Origin: an uncultured Desulfomonile sp.
GTDB lineage: Bacteria; Desulfobacterota; Desulfomonilia; Desulfomonilales; Desulfomonilaceae
Assembly (NCBI GenBank): GCA_937915285.1
Contig: CALDNG010000382.1
Span: 1-7,580, forward strand
DNA length: 7,580 bases
Direction of reading: 5' to 3'
Of this stretch, positions 1 to 6,680 are shown piece by piece; the stretch's first letter is position 1; each line of letters starts with the position of its first letter. The notes beneath the pieces are model-generated. The model worked only from the letters and a program-made list of their open reading frames with translations, searched no databases and had not been told where the DNA came from. The position numbers and the translations under genes are program-made.

Positions 1-661
1 ATATGGTACTTCCGCCATGGTGCCGCACAACCTGACATTAACGCTGCTCGGAGCGGGCCTGTTGTGGTTCGGGTGGTTCGGATTCAACGCAGGTAGCGCT
101 CTTTCAGCCAGTGAGGGTGCTGCGATGGCATTCGTTGTCACCCACATGGCCACTGCGGCCGCTGCGCTGAGCTGGATCGTCATGGAGTGGATTATCAAAG
201 GCAAACCGACAACTTTGGGTATCGCTTCGGGGGCTGTAGCAGGACTGGTCGCCATTACACCCGCCGCAGGTTTCGTTGGCCCGGTTTCCTCGGTAATAAT
301 TGGACTCGTGGCAGGCGCAATATGTTATTTCGCAGTCCTTGCCAAACATTCGCTAAAGTATGACGACGCCCTGGACGTTGTCGGGGTTCATTGTGTAGGT
401 GGAATATGGGGAGCAATAGCAACCGGACTGTTCGCATCCAAAGCTATAAATTCCGCAGGTAGTGACGGGCTGTTCTTTGGGAATCCCGGACAGTTATGGA
501 CACAGATAATCGCAGTGCTCGTGACAATGGTTTACTCCTTTGTTGTGACTCTCGTGATACTATACATCATTAAGGCTGTGGTCGGCCTCAGGGTACCAGA
601 GGAAGACGAATTCGTGGGTTGCGACACCTCTGAGCACGGAGAAAACGCATATAACATATAG
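1..661 (+). CDS. amt: Ammonium transporter Amt, C-terminal part (5' end outside window)
   Basis: This is an inner-membrane channel of the Amt/MEP/Rh family that brings ammonium into the cell. The reading frame is open from base 2 with no stop before the window edge, so the ATG at 17 is internal and about 219 C-terminal residues are seen. Family landmarks, numbered from that ATG, include the GWFGFNAGS segment (19-27), the second pore histidine of the twin-His pair at residue 125 in GVHCVGGIWG, and the cytoplasmic tail LRVPEE...HGENAYN (191-213) that docks PII proteins. The first pore histidine would lie upstream of the window. Roughly five or six hydrophobic helices are visible. A PII gene follows 91 bases downstream, the standard amt-glnK pairing in which PII closes the channel when nitrogen is ample. 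The promoter is not in the window. Confidence 0.96.
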   Translation, partial: YGTSAMVPHNLTLTLLGAGLLWFGWFGFNAGSALSASEGAAMAFVVTHMATAAAALSWIVMEWIIKGKPTTLGIASGAVAGLVAITPAAGFVGPVSSVIIGLVAGAICYFAVLAKHSLKYDDALDVVGVHCVGGIWGAIATGLFASKAINSAGSDGLFFGNPGQLWTQIIAVLVTMVYSFVVTLVILYIIKAVVGLRVPEEDEFVGCDTSEHGENAYNI

Positions 662-749
662 TCCCCGCAAGGTTCATTCTGACGGGACAATTCCAAATTT
701 CATCGCATGAAACTTTTTGCAGAACTGCTCATAATGGCTTTAGGGGTAA

Positions 750-1091
<342 letters not shown>

Positions 1092-1137
1092 AAGTCTTCT
1101 CGCTGTTTACAATCATTTGACTGATTAGAGGTCACTC

Positions 1138-1168
1138 GGAGTCTGGAAAAGCGGATCTTCCAGGCTCC
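1138..1168 (+). terminator. Strong hairpin after amt-glnK, possible transcript end
   Basis: GGAGTCTGGAA (1138-1148) pairs with TTCCAGGCTCC (1158-1168) through 11 base pairs, one of them a U-G wobble, around a 9-base loop. It begins 46 bases after the glnK stop. No uridine run follows directly; the nearest T-rich stretch is at 1186-1199. It is therefore not a textbook intrinsic terminator. It could be a weak terminator, a 3'-end block to RNA decay, or a processing site. Confidence 0.5.
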
Positions 1169-1206
1169 AGACCTGATCCCCTGATTCCTTTTGATCTTTG
1201 GACCTG

Positions 1207-1250
1207 CTACAAAAATGTAGGTTTATAGGTCGTATATGACCAAAATGTAG
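1207..1250 (+). promoter_or_regulatory. Cluster of operator-like repeats upstream of the glnB-glnA promoter
   Basis: CTACA-AAAA-TGTAG (1207-1220) is an inverted repeat with 5-bp arms. GGTCGTATATGACC (1228-1241) is a near-palindrome with one mismatched pair. The 9-mer AAAATGTAG occurs at 1212-1220 and again at 1242-1250, exactly 30 bases apart, or about three helical turns. These elements sit about 125-170 bases upstream of the start point predicted from the sigma-54 promoter, which is the usual place for binding sites of sigma-54 activators. They do not look like the enterobacterial NtrC consensus, so the binding protein is unknown. The whole stretch from 1092 to 1493 has no gene that I can support. 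Confidence 0.45.
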
Positions 1251-1348
1251 CCACAATAGAAAATATTTATTATTCGAATCAAACTGAACAGAGACGATAT
1301 GCATGTATTTTCGAGGCCTTGCTCTTTAAAGGCGTTTCATTGGCAACA

Positions 1349-1364
1349 TGGCATACCTATTGCT
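1349..1364 (+). promoter_or_regulatory. Sigma-54 (RpoN) type promoter for glnB-glnA
   Basis: TGGCATACCTATTGCT matches the -24/-12 consensus TGGCAYR-N4-TTGCW at every defined position. GG lies at 1350-1351 and GC at 1362-1363, the required 12-base step. The start of transcription is predicted near 1375, giving a leader of roughly 119 bases before glnB. Nitrogen control of PII and glutamine synthetase genes through sigma-54 and an activator is well known in proteobacteria, which supports the call. The site is read by eye and not tested. Confidence 0.72.
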
Positions 1365-1381
1365 TAATTGTTCAAAAATGT

Positions 1382-1419
1382 AAGGTTTATAAAAACTCTT
1401 ACGGTTTGCGATAAACCTT
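1382..1419 (+). repeat. 9-bp perfect inverted repeat in the predicted glnB leader
   Basis: AAGGTTTAT (1382-1390) is the exact reverse complement of ATAAACCTT (1411-1419), with a 20-base spacer. It begins a few bases after the predicted sigma-54 start point. Just before and overlapping the left arm is another AAAATGTA copy (1375-1382), the core of the upstream repeats. It could be an operator for a repressor or an RNA hairpin in the leader. The sequence is A+T rich, so chance is possible. Confidence 0.4.
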
Positions 1420-1472
1420 CGTTTGGATTTTATCCTTAGTTATGGCTCTGACTGTTGGTATTCATAAACTGA

Positions 1473-1832
<360 letters not shown>

Positions 1833-1873
1833 TTATAATTTTTTAAGAATCTAGTTTTGCATCAATAGGCGCC

Positions 1874-1890
1874 GTCTCGAAATTCGAGAC
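1874..1890 (+). repeat. 17-bp perfect palindrome between glnB and glnA
   Basis: GTCTCGAA-A-TTCGAGAC has 8-bp perfect arms around a single central base, 41 bases after the glnB stop and 42 before the glnA ATG. As RNA it could fold as a 6-bp stem with a 5-base loop. No T-run follows, so it is not a terminator. Its near-zero spacing looks more like a protein-binding operator, but a processing hairpin that sets glnB:glnA mRNA ratios is also possible. Confidence 0.5.
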
Positions 1891-1932
1891 TTGTCTAAGG
1901 TAACAGACTTTAAAAACAATAAGGAGTTGAGG

Positions 1933-3345
1933 ATGGACCCCAAACAGGTTCTGGAGTATGCCGCAGAAAACAATGCGGTAATGGTTGACCTAAAATTCAT
2001 GGATTTTCCAGGTATGTGGCAGCATTTTACAGTTCCCCTTCATGAGCTTGAAGAGGATTCATTTGAGGAGGGTTTTGGGTTTGACGGGTCCTCCATCAGG
2101 GGCTGGCAGCCGATTCATGCATCAGACATGTTGGTAATACCCGATCCGGGCACAGCGATAATGGATCCGTTCATGGAACATCCGACTCTGTCGCTGATCT
2201 GCAATATTTTTGATCCAATGACCAAGGAAAAGTATTCTCGTGACCCTAGGAATATCGCTCAAAAGGCTGAGGCTTACCTTAAATACACCAAGATTGGAGA
2301 TACGGCATATTTTGGTCCTGAGGCTGAATTCTTCATTTTTGATGACATCAGGTATAGCTATGGATCCAATCACGGTTTCCATCACATAGACTCAATTGAA
2401 GGTACCTGGAATACTGGACGAGAGGAAGAGCCCAACCTTGGTTACAAACCAAGACACAAAGAGGGATATTTTCCGGTTTCTCCCACAGATTCTCTCCAGG
2501 ATATCAGGACGGAAATGGTTCTTCTTCTGGAGAGTCTTGGAATTACCATAGAGGCGCAGCACCACGAGGTGGCTACAGCGGGTCAGAGTGAAATTGATAT
2601 GAAATTCGGCCCATTGGTGAAAATGGGCGATCAGCTCATGTGGTTCAAGTATGTCCTGAAAAACGTGGCCAAACGGCACATGAAAACGGTTACATTCATG
2701 CCCAAGCCACTTTTTGAAGACAACGGTTCGGGAATGCACACCCATATCAGTATCTGGAGAGGAAACCAGCCTTTATTCGCAGGCGACAAATATGCCGGTT
2801 TGTCCCAGGAAGCGCTTTGGGGCATAGGTGGCATATTGAAACATGCGCCTGCTCTATGCGGAATCTGCAATCCCACAACGAATTCTTACAAACGACTTGT
2901 TCCGGGCTTCGAAGCTCCTGTTAACCTTGCCTATTCTTCCCGTAACAGATCGGCCTGCTGCCGTATTCCGATGTATAGCGCATCCCCCAAAACCAAGCGT
3001 ATCGAATATCGGACCCCAGACCCCTCATGCAATGGCTACCTAGCGTTCAGCGCCCTACTGATGGCCGTAATAGACGGTATTGAAAACAAGATAGACCCCG
3101 GTCAGCCTCTGGATAAGGACATTTACGCCTTGTCACCGGAAGAACTGAAGGACGTTCCATCCACGCCAGGCGATTTAGCCGAAGCGCTCAAGGCGCTGGA
3201 GAATGATCACGAATTCCTTCTGAAAGGCGATGTTTTTACCGAAGACGCCATCGAGATGTGGATAGAATATAAGACTACCGCAGAATTGAACCCCGTCAGG
3301 AGAAGGCCACATCCTTATGAGTTCGCCCTGTATTATGACATTTAA
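1933..3345 (+). CDS. glnA: Glutamine synthetase type I (GSI)
   Basis: This cytoplasmic dodecameric enzyme makes glutamine from glutamate, ammonia and ATP. The 470-residue product has the usual GSI length. Visible landmarks are the latch DGSS (51-54), metal ligands in PEAEFF (Glu130, Glu132), [11 protein letters not shown] with Glu212 and Glu220, GSGMHTH (265-271) with His269, the ATP segment [10 protein letters not shown] (313-322), the glutamate-binding flap near Glu327, and [14 protein letters not shown] (357-370). Tyr398 in [10 protein letters not shown] aligns with the tyrosine adenylylated in enteric GSI-beta, so control by an adenylyltransferase (GlnE) responding to PII is likely. The ATG at 1933 is chosen because AAGGAG at 1921-1926 lies six bases upstream; an in-frame TTG at 1891 would add 14 residues that contain this ribosome site. 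It follows glnB by 100 bases and is closed by a strong terminator. Confidence 0.97.
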   Translation: MDPKQVLEYAAENNAVMVDLKFMDFPGMWQHFTVPLHELEEDSFEEGFGFDGSSIRGWQPIHASDMLVIPDPGTAIMDPFMEHPTLSLICNIFDPMTKEKYSRDPRNIAQKAEAYLKYTKIGDTAYFGPEAEFFIFDDIRYSYGSNHGFHHIDSIEGTWNTGREEEPNLGYKPRHKEGYFPVSPTDSLQDIRTEMVLLLESLGITIEAQHHEVATAGQSEIDMKFGPLVKMGDQLMWFKYVLKNVAKRHMKTVTFMPKPLFEDNGSGMHTHISIWRGNQPLFAGDKYAGLSQEALWGIGGILKHAPALCGICNPTTNSYKRLVPGFEAPVNLAYSSRNRSACCRIPMYSASPKTKRIEYRTPDPSCNGYLAFSALLMAVIDGIENKIDPGQPLDKDIYALSPEELKDVPSTPGDLAEALKALENDHEFLLKGDVFTEDAIEMWIEYKTTAELNPVRRRPHPYEFALYYDI

Positions 3346-3396
3346 TATGTCTTAATCGGGCCTCAATGGATCACCAAACCGGTGATTAAGATTCCA

Positions 3397-3434
3397 GAGC
3401 CACGGATGATTGAATGCCGTGGCTCATTATTTTT
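3397..3434 (+). terminator. Rho-independent terminator of the glnA unit
   Basis: GAGCCACGG (3397-3405) pairs perfectly with CCGTGGCTC (3417-3425) around an 11-base loop and is followed by ATTATTTTT (3426-3434). The stem of 9 bp with a T-rich tail 52 bases after the glnA stop is a classic intrinsic terminator. It separates the nitrogen genes from the cofactor genes. Confidence 0.88.
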
Positions 3435-3435
3435 G

Positions 3436-3465
3436 TTGCCACTGTGCCCCATGTTCGACGATAAA
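3436..3465 (+). promoter_or_regulatory. Possible sigma-70 type promoter for nadE
   Basis: TTGCCA (3436-3441) matches the -35 consensus at five of six positions. GATAAA (3460-3465) matches the -10 consensus at four of six, with an 18-base spacer. It lies between the glnA terminator and nadE, where a promoter is expected. The match is modest and such hits arise by chance. Confidence 0.3.
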
Positions 3466-3516
3466 GATCGTGTATGAACGGCTTCTCCATTACTTTGCAG
3501 ATTGGTGGAGGTTTAT

Positions 3517-5208
3517 TTGAGTGGTTTAAGAATAGTCCAGGCTCAGATTAATCCGACAGTCGGGGACATCAGAGGCAATGTCGACAAGATGGTTGACTGC
3601 ATCAGCAGGGCACGCTCTCTTCATGCGGACCTGATAACTTTTCCGGAGTTAGCGATTTGTGGATATCCACCGGAAGATCTTCTTATGAAAAGAAAGTTCC
3701 TTGTGGACTGCGAAAAAGCGTTGCAGATGCTCTGCGAGCATTGCTCTGACATAACCGTGGTCGTGGGCTATGCCAGGACATCGAACCAAGAGGTCTTCAA
3801 CTCTGCCGCTCTGATTAGCGCCAACAAGGTGGTAGGTGTTTATGATAAGCTGGAATTACCGAATTACGGTGTATTTGACGAGAAGAGATATTTCTCTCCG
3901 GGAAACAAATGCCTCATTTTCGAGATCAACGGAGTGAGGGCGTGTTTGACGATATGTGAGGACATCTGGATATCAGGATCAAAAACAGAGGCCTGCGCTA
4001 GCGCCGGTCGCTGCGATCTAACCATCAACATTTCAGCGTCACCTTTTCACGCAGGAAAGTATGAGTTAAGAAAACAGGTCATCGGAGGATTTGCAAAAGT
4101 AACCGGATCGACCGTGTGTTTCAATAATCTTGTTGGCGGGCAGGACGAGCTTGTCTTTGATGGTGGATCCATGGTGGTGTCGCCTGAGGGATCTGTGCTA
4201 TCTGCAGCCCACCGTTTCTCTGAGGATTTTCTCACAACGGATCTTACATTTGAATCACGACAAAAGCCCGAACTTGCCAATACTCACTTAGAGCCTGTTA
4301 TCAAGCTCACCTCCCACAGGGGCGTTTCCGAAATACAGTCTGAAGACCGGATCCCAAGAGAGATGGAGACGGTTGAGGAAGTTTTTGAAGCGTTGAAGCT
4401 AGGCCTTAAGGATTATTGTTCAAAAAACAGGTTTTCCAAGACCGTCATAGGATTGAGTGGTGGAATAGACTCTGCTTTAACTGCGGCCATAGCCTGTGAA
4501 TCTGTTGGGTCTGAAAATGTTACCGGAGTGACCATGCCCTCCAGGTTCACATCTGCAGAGACACTCTCGGATGCGGAGATTTTGGCCGAGAGACTTGGAA
4601 TACCTTTAATTTCAGCCCCGATCGAGGGGATACTCAAATCATTCATGGACACGCTCAGTGATTCTTTGGGTCATGGCGATCCGGGCATAGAATATGAGAA
4701 TCTTCAGGCTAGAATACGTGGCGCAATATTGATGACCCTGTCGAATCGATTTGGCTGGCTCGTATTGACTACAGGAAACAAAAGCGAGACAGCAGTCGGT
4801 TACTGTACCTTGTACGGAGACATGGCTGGAGGTTTTGCCCTCATAAAAGATGTGCCTAAGACCCTGGTATATGAATTGTCCAGGTTTTTAAACAAAAGGG
4901 CTGGCCATGATATCATTCCAGAATCCACCATTGAACGGGCCCCAAGCGCTGAACTCAGACCGAATCAGAAGGATGAGGACTCTCTTCCACCATATTCTAT
5001 TCTGGACCCCATACTGAAGGCTTATGTTGAGGACGACATGACCCCTGATGAAATATCAGGATTTGCTCCGGAAACTGTCAGGTCTGTCGCCCATTTGGTA
5101 GACATCAACGAGTACAAACGGCGTCAGGCGCCTCCGGGTGTGAAGATTACCCCCAAGGCTTTTGGCCGGGACAGGCGTCTTCCCATTACAAATAGATACA
5201 CCTACTAA
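3517..5208 (+). CDS. nadE: Glutamine-dependent NAD+ synthetase
   Basis: This enzyme performs the last step of NAD synthesis: it adenylylates deamido-NAD with ATP and amidates it with ammonia taken from glutamine. The 563-residue product has two domains. The N-terminal nitrilase-like glutaminase (about 4-260) shows the Glu-Lys-Cys triad at Glu44 (FPELAICGYPPEDLL), Lys111 (YDKLELPNYGVFDE) and Cys147 (CLTICEDIW). The C-terminal synthetase (about 285-563) shows the P-loop SGGIDS (314-319), TTGNKSE (418-424), GDMAGGFALIKDVPK (434-448) and the usual ending PKAFGRDRRLPI (546-557). The TTG at 3517 is chosen because GGAGGT at 3507-3512 lies four bases upstream; another in-frame TTG at 3502 would sit before this site. 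It is likely the first gene of a unit continuing through the next three genes; the following gene starts 20 bases after its stop. Confidence 0.95.
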   Translation: MSGLRIVQAQINPTVGDIRGNVDKMVDCISRARSLHADLITFPELAICGYPPEDLLMKRKFLVDCEKALQMLCEHCSDITVVVGYARTSNQEVFNSAALISANKVVGVYDKLELPNYGVFDEKRYFSPGNKCLIFEINGVRACLTICEDIWISGSKTEACASAGRCDLTINISASPFHAGKYELRKQVIGGFAKVTGSTVCFNNLVGGQDELVFDGGSMVVSPEGSVLSAAHRFSEDFLTTDLTFESRQKPELANTHLEPVIKLTSHRGVSEIQSEDRIPREMETVEEVFEALKLGLKDYCSKNRFSKTVIGLSGGIDSALTAAIACESVGSENVTGVTMPSRFTSAETLSDAEILAERLGIPLISAPIEGILKSFMDTLSDSLGHGDPGIEYENLQARIRGAILMTLSNRFGWLVLTTGNKSETAVGYCTLYGDMAGGFALIKDVPKTLVYELSRFLNKRAGHDIIPESTIERAPSAELRPNQKDEDSLPPYSILDPILKAYVEDDMTPDEISGFAPETVRSVAHLVDINEYKRRQAPPGVKITPKAFGRDRRLPITNRYTY

Positions 5209-5228
5209 CTCATGGATGTTTGGTCAGG

Positions 5229-5900
5229 ATGAAAGCGTTAATTATAAAGCACATGGAATCAGAGGGCCCTGGAACTCTAGGTGATTTCCTGAAACAAAAA
5301 GGCTGGGTTTTAGACGAAGCCAAATTGTATGAAGGATGCAGACTTGCCTCAATGGATGGGAGTTTTGACTTGGTAGTATCCATGGGCGGTGTAATGAACG
5401 TTTATGAGGAAGAGAAATTCCCGTTCCTTGCCGAAGAGACGGAATTCCTAAAGCGATCCATAAACATGGGCATAAAGGTGTTCGGAGTTTGCCTCGGCGC
5501 CCAGTTGATAGCCAAGGCATGCGGCGCACGAGTAAATTTGTCAGCAGCGAAAGAGGTCGGATGGTCAACTGTGGACCTCACGGACAAAGGGAAGTCGGAC
5601 CCTATCTTTTTGGGGATCAACAATCCACTGAAGGTGTTTCAATGGCATGAGGATGTGTTCAATGTTCCGCATTCAGGGGCCCTGCTGGGATATTCTGCCT
5701 CATGTCCCCATCAGGCGTTCAGGATCAACAGGGCTTACGGTTTCCAGTTTCATGTGGAGGTTGATGCCGTCATCCTGAACGAATGGTTCAAGGATTCGCC
5801 CGATAGGGAAACCTTCCTGGAGTATTACAAACAGAACTATGACGAGTTGAAAGTCCAGTCAGAATTAATATATAGTAACCTCATCAGCGCTATGATCTGA
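5229..5900 (+). CDS. Stand-alone class I glutamine amidotransferase, substrate unknown
   Basis: This is a 223-residue protein made only of a class I (triad) glutamine amidotransferase fold of the GMP-synthase-like kind. It would release ammonia from glutamine or act on a related gamma-glutamyl compound. Visible features are the oxyanion-strand motif SMGGVMNVYE (51-60), the nucleophile elbow GVCLGAQL with Cys88, KVFQWHEDVF (135-144), and the His-Glu pair of the triad in FQFHVEVD (His175, Glu177). No synthetase domain is attached, so it is not a full GMP synthase. The ATG at 5229 gives the usual N-terminus (MKALIIKH), although its ribosome site is weak; an in-frame TTG at 5220 is the alternative. 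It lies 20 bases after nadE and before cobS, which suggests shared transcription but does not reveal the acceptor substrate. Confidence 0.85.
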   Translation: MKALIIKHMESEGPGTLGDFLKQKGWVLDEAKLYEGCRLASMDGSFDLVVSMGGVMNVYEEEKFPFLAEETEFLKRSINMGIKVFGVCLGAQLIAKACGARVNLSAAKEVGWSTVDLTDKGKSDPIFLGINNPLKVFQWHEDVFNVPHSGALLGYSASCPHQAFRINRAYGFQFHVEVDAVILNEWFKDSPDRETFLEYYKQNYDELKVQSELIYSNLISAMI

Positions 5901-5941
5901 TATTTTTGAACCTGAAGTATTCTGATTTTTTTTATGCTGAT

Positions 5942-5955
5942 AGGGGAATATAATT
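5942..5955 (+). promoter_or_regulatory. Ribosome binding site pointing to an ATT start for cobS
   Basis: AGGGGA (5942-5947) lies five bases before ATT at 5953-5955, the usual spacing. No ATG, GTG or TTG occurs in the cobS frame between the in-frame stop TAG at 5941-5943 and GTG at 6031. The GTG at 6031 follows GGAGAA (6025-6030) directly, with no room for a ribosome. A seven-codon frame, ATG at 5934 to TAA at 5955-5957, overlaps the ATT by one base. Confidence 0.55.
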
Positions 5956-6672
5956 AAAGCGTTTATTATTTCTCTTAATTTCCTGACAGTTTTCAACCTT
6001 GGCAGGTACAGGTTTTCCGAACTCGGAGAAGTGGGAAGGTCTGCATGGGCATTCCCTGCGGTCGGAATTGTTTTGGGTCTGCTTCTTTTTTATGTAAATT
6101 GGCTAGGCCTGTTAATTTTACCGGCTGGGGTATCGGCGGTAATCACCGTTAGCGTTTGGATATACCTTACCGGGGGCTTGCATCTGGACGGATGGACTGA
6201 CTGCTGGGATGCCTTGGGAGCTTCCGTTAGCAGTGAACGTCGTCTGGCCATATTGAAGGACAGTAGACTGGGGTCTTTCGGAGCTATGGCCCTATTCGTA
6301 ATCCTGGGTCTAAAAGTCGCCTGCATCGGTTCGGGTCTAGTAAGTATTTCTGAACTATTGCTGGCCTGTGTTACCGGTCGCAGCCTACTGGTCATAGGGT
6401 TCATGAACACGGTGGGACTCAAAGCGGGAATGGCGCAATCATTTCTGTCGGGTGTAGATGGCAACATCTGTAAATACGTCTGGCTGCTGACCCTTCCATT
6501 TGTTTTCATAGCCGGGATCACTGGATTTATAGCCTTTGGAGCTGCTTTTTTGGGAATACAGTTTTTTAAGAGTCTTGCCCGTTCCAGATTTGGGTTCATA
6601 AACGGGGATGTTATCGGCGCTTCTTGTGAACTGTCCGAAACCATTGTATTGATCGCTGCTTGCTGGAGTTAA
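5953..6672 (+). CDS. cobS: Adenosylcobinamide-GDP ribazoletransferase (cobalamin synthase CobS), probable ATT start
   Basis: This integral membrane enzyme joins adenosylcobinamide-GDP to alpha-ribazole or its 5'-phosphate, the final assembly stage of cobamides. From the ATT the product is 239 residues, close to the usual size of about 245-250. Family marks are GGLHLDGWTDCWDAL (74-88), the KDSRLGSFGAMAL segment (102-114) and FINGDVIGASCELSE (215-229) near the end. About five or six hydrophobic helices are visible. The 26 residues before the first standard start (GTG at 6031) read MKAFIISLNFLTVFNLGRYR and onward, a typical CobS N-terminus (FxxxLxFLT...), so the gene clearly begins upstream of that GTG. 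ATA at 5950 and CTG at 5983 are less likely alternatives; a sequence error hiding an ATG is also possible. It is followed after 8 bases by a cbiR-like gene, and no other cob genes are in the window. Confidence 0.88.
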   Translation: MKAFIISLNFLTVFNLGRYRFSELGEVGRSAWAFPAVGIVLGLLLFYVNWLGLLILPAGVSAVITVSVWIYLTGGLHLDGWTDCWDALGASVSSERRLAILKDSRLGSFGAMALFVILGLKVACIGSGLVSISELLLACVTGRSLLVIGFMNTVGLKAGMAQSFLSGVDGNICKYVWLLTLPFVFIAGITGFIAFGAAFLGIQFFKSLARSRFGFINGDVIGASCELSETIVLIAACWS

Positions 6673-6680
6673 CAAAATCA

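Noticed and set aside
661..688. GTCCC...GGGAC hairpin after amt
   Set aside because: Only 5 bp with an 18-base loop; not strong enough to propose a terminator or regulatory element between amt and glnK.
1277..1290. AATCAA as part of an IHF site in the bendable stretch
   Set aside because: Only the first half of the IHF consensus matches; the TTR part is absent at the right distance.
1386..1395. TTTATAAAAA as an archaeal TATA box
   Set aside because: The gene set, Shine-Dalgarno sites, intrinsic terminator, GSI adenylylation tyrosine and sigma-54 type site all point to a bacterium; no good -35 partner supports a sigma-70 promoter here either.
1834..1839. TATAAT just after glnB as a -10 box for glnA
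   Set aside because: There is no acceptable -35 element 16-18 bases upstream, and A+T-rich gaps produce such hexamers by chance.
3420..3439. TGGC...TTGC before nadE as a second sigma-54 promoter
   Set aside because: The GG-to-GC distance is 17 bases instead of the required 12, and the TGGC is part of the terminator stem.
5883..5932. Terminator after the amidotransferase gene (ATCAG/CTGAT stem with T run, and a later run of eight T at 5925-5932)
   Set aside because: The stem is only 5 bp with a 9-base loop, and no stem lies directly before the longer T run; too weak to call.
6090..6644. Long open frame of 184 codons on the minus strand opposite cobS
   Set aside because: It lies wholly inside the well supported cobS gene, has no recognisable domain or ribosome site, and is a codon-use shadow.
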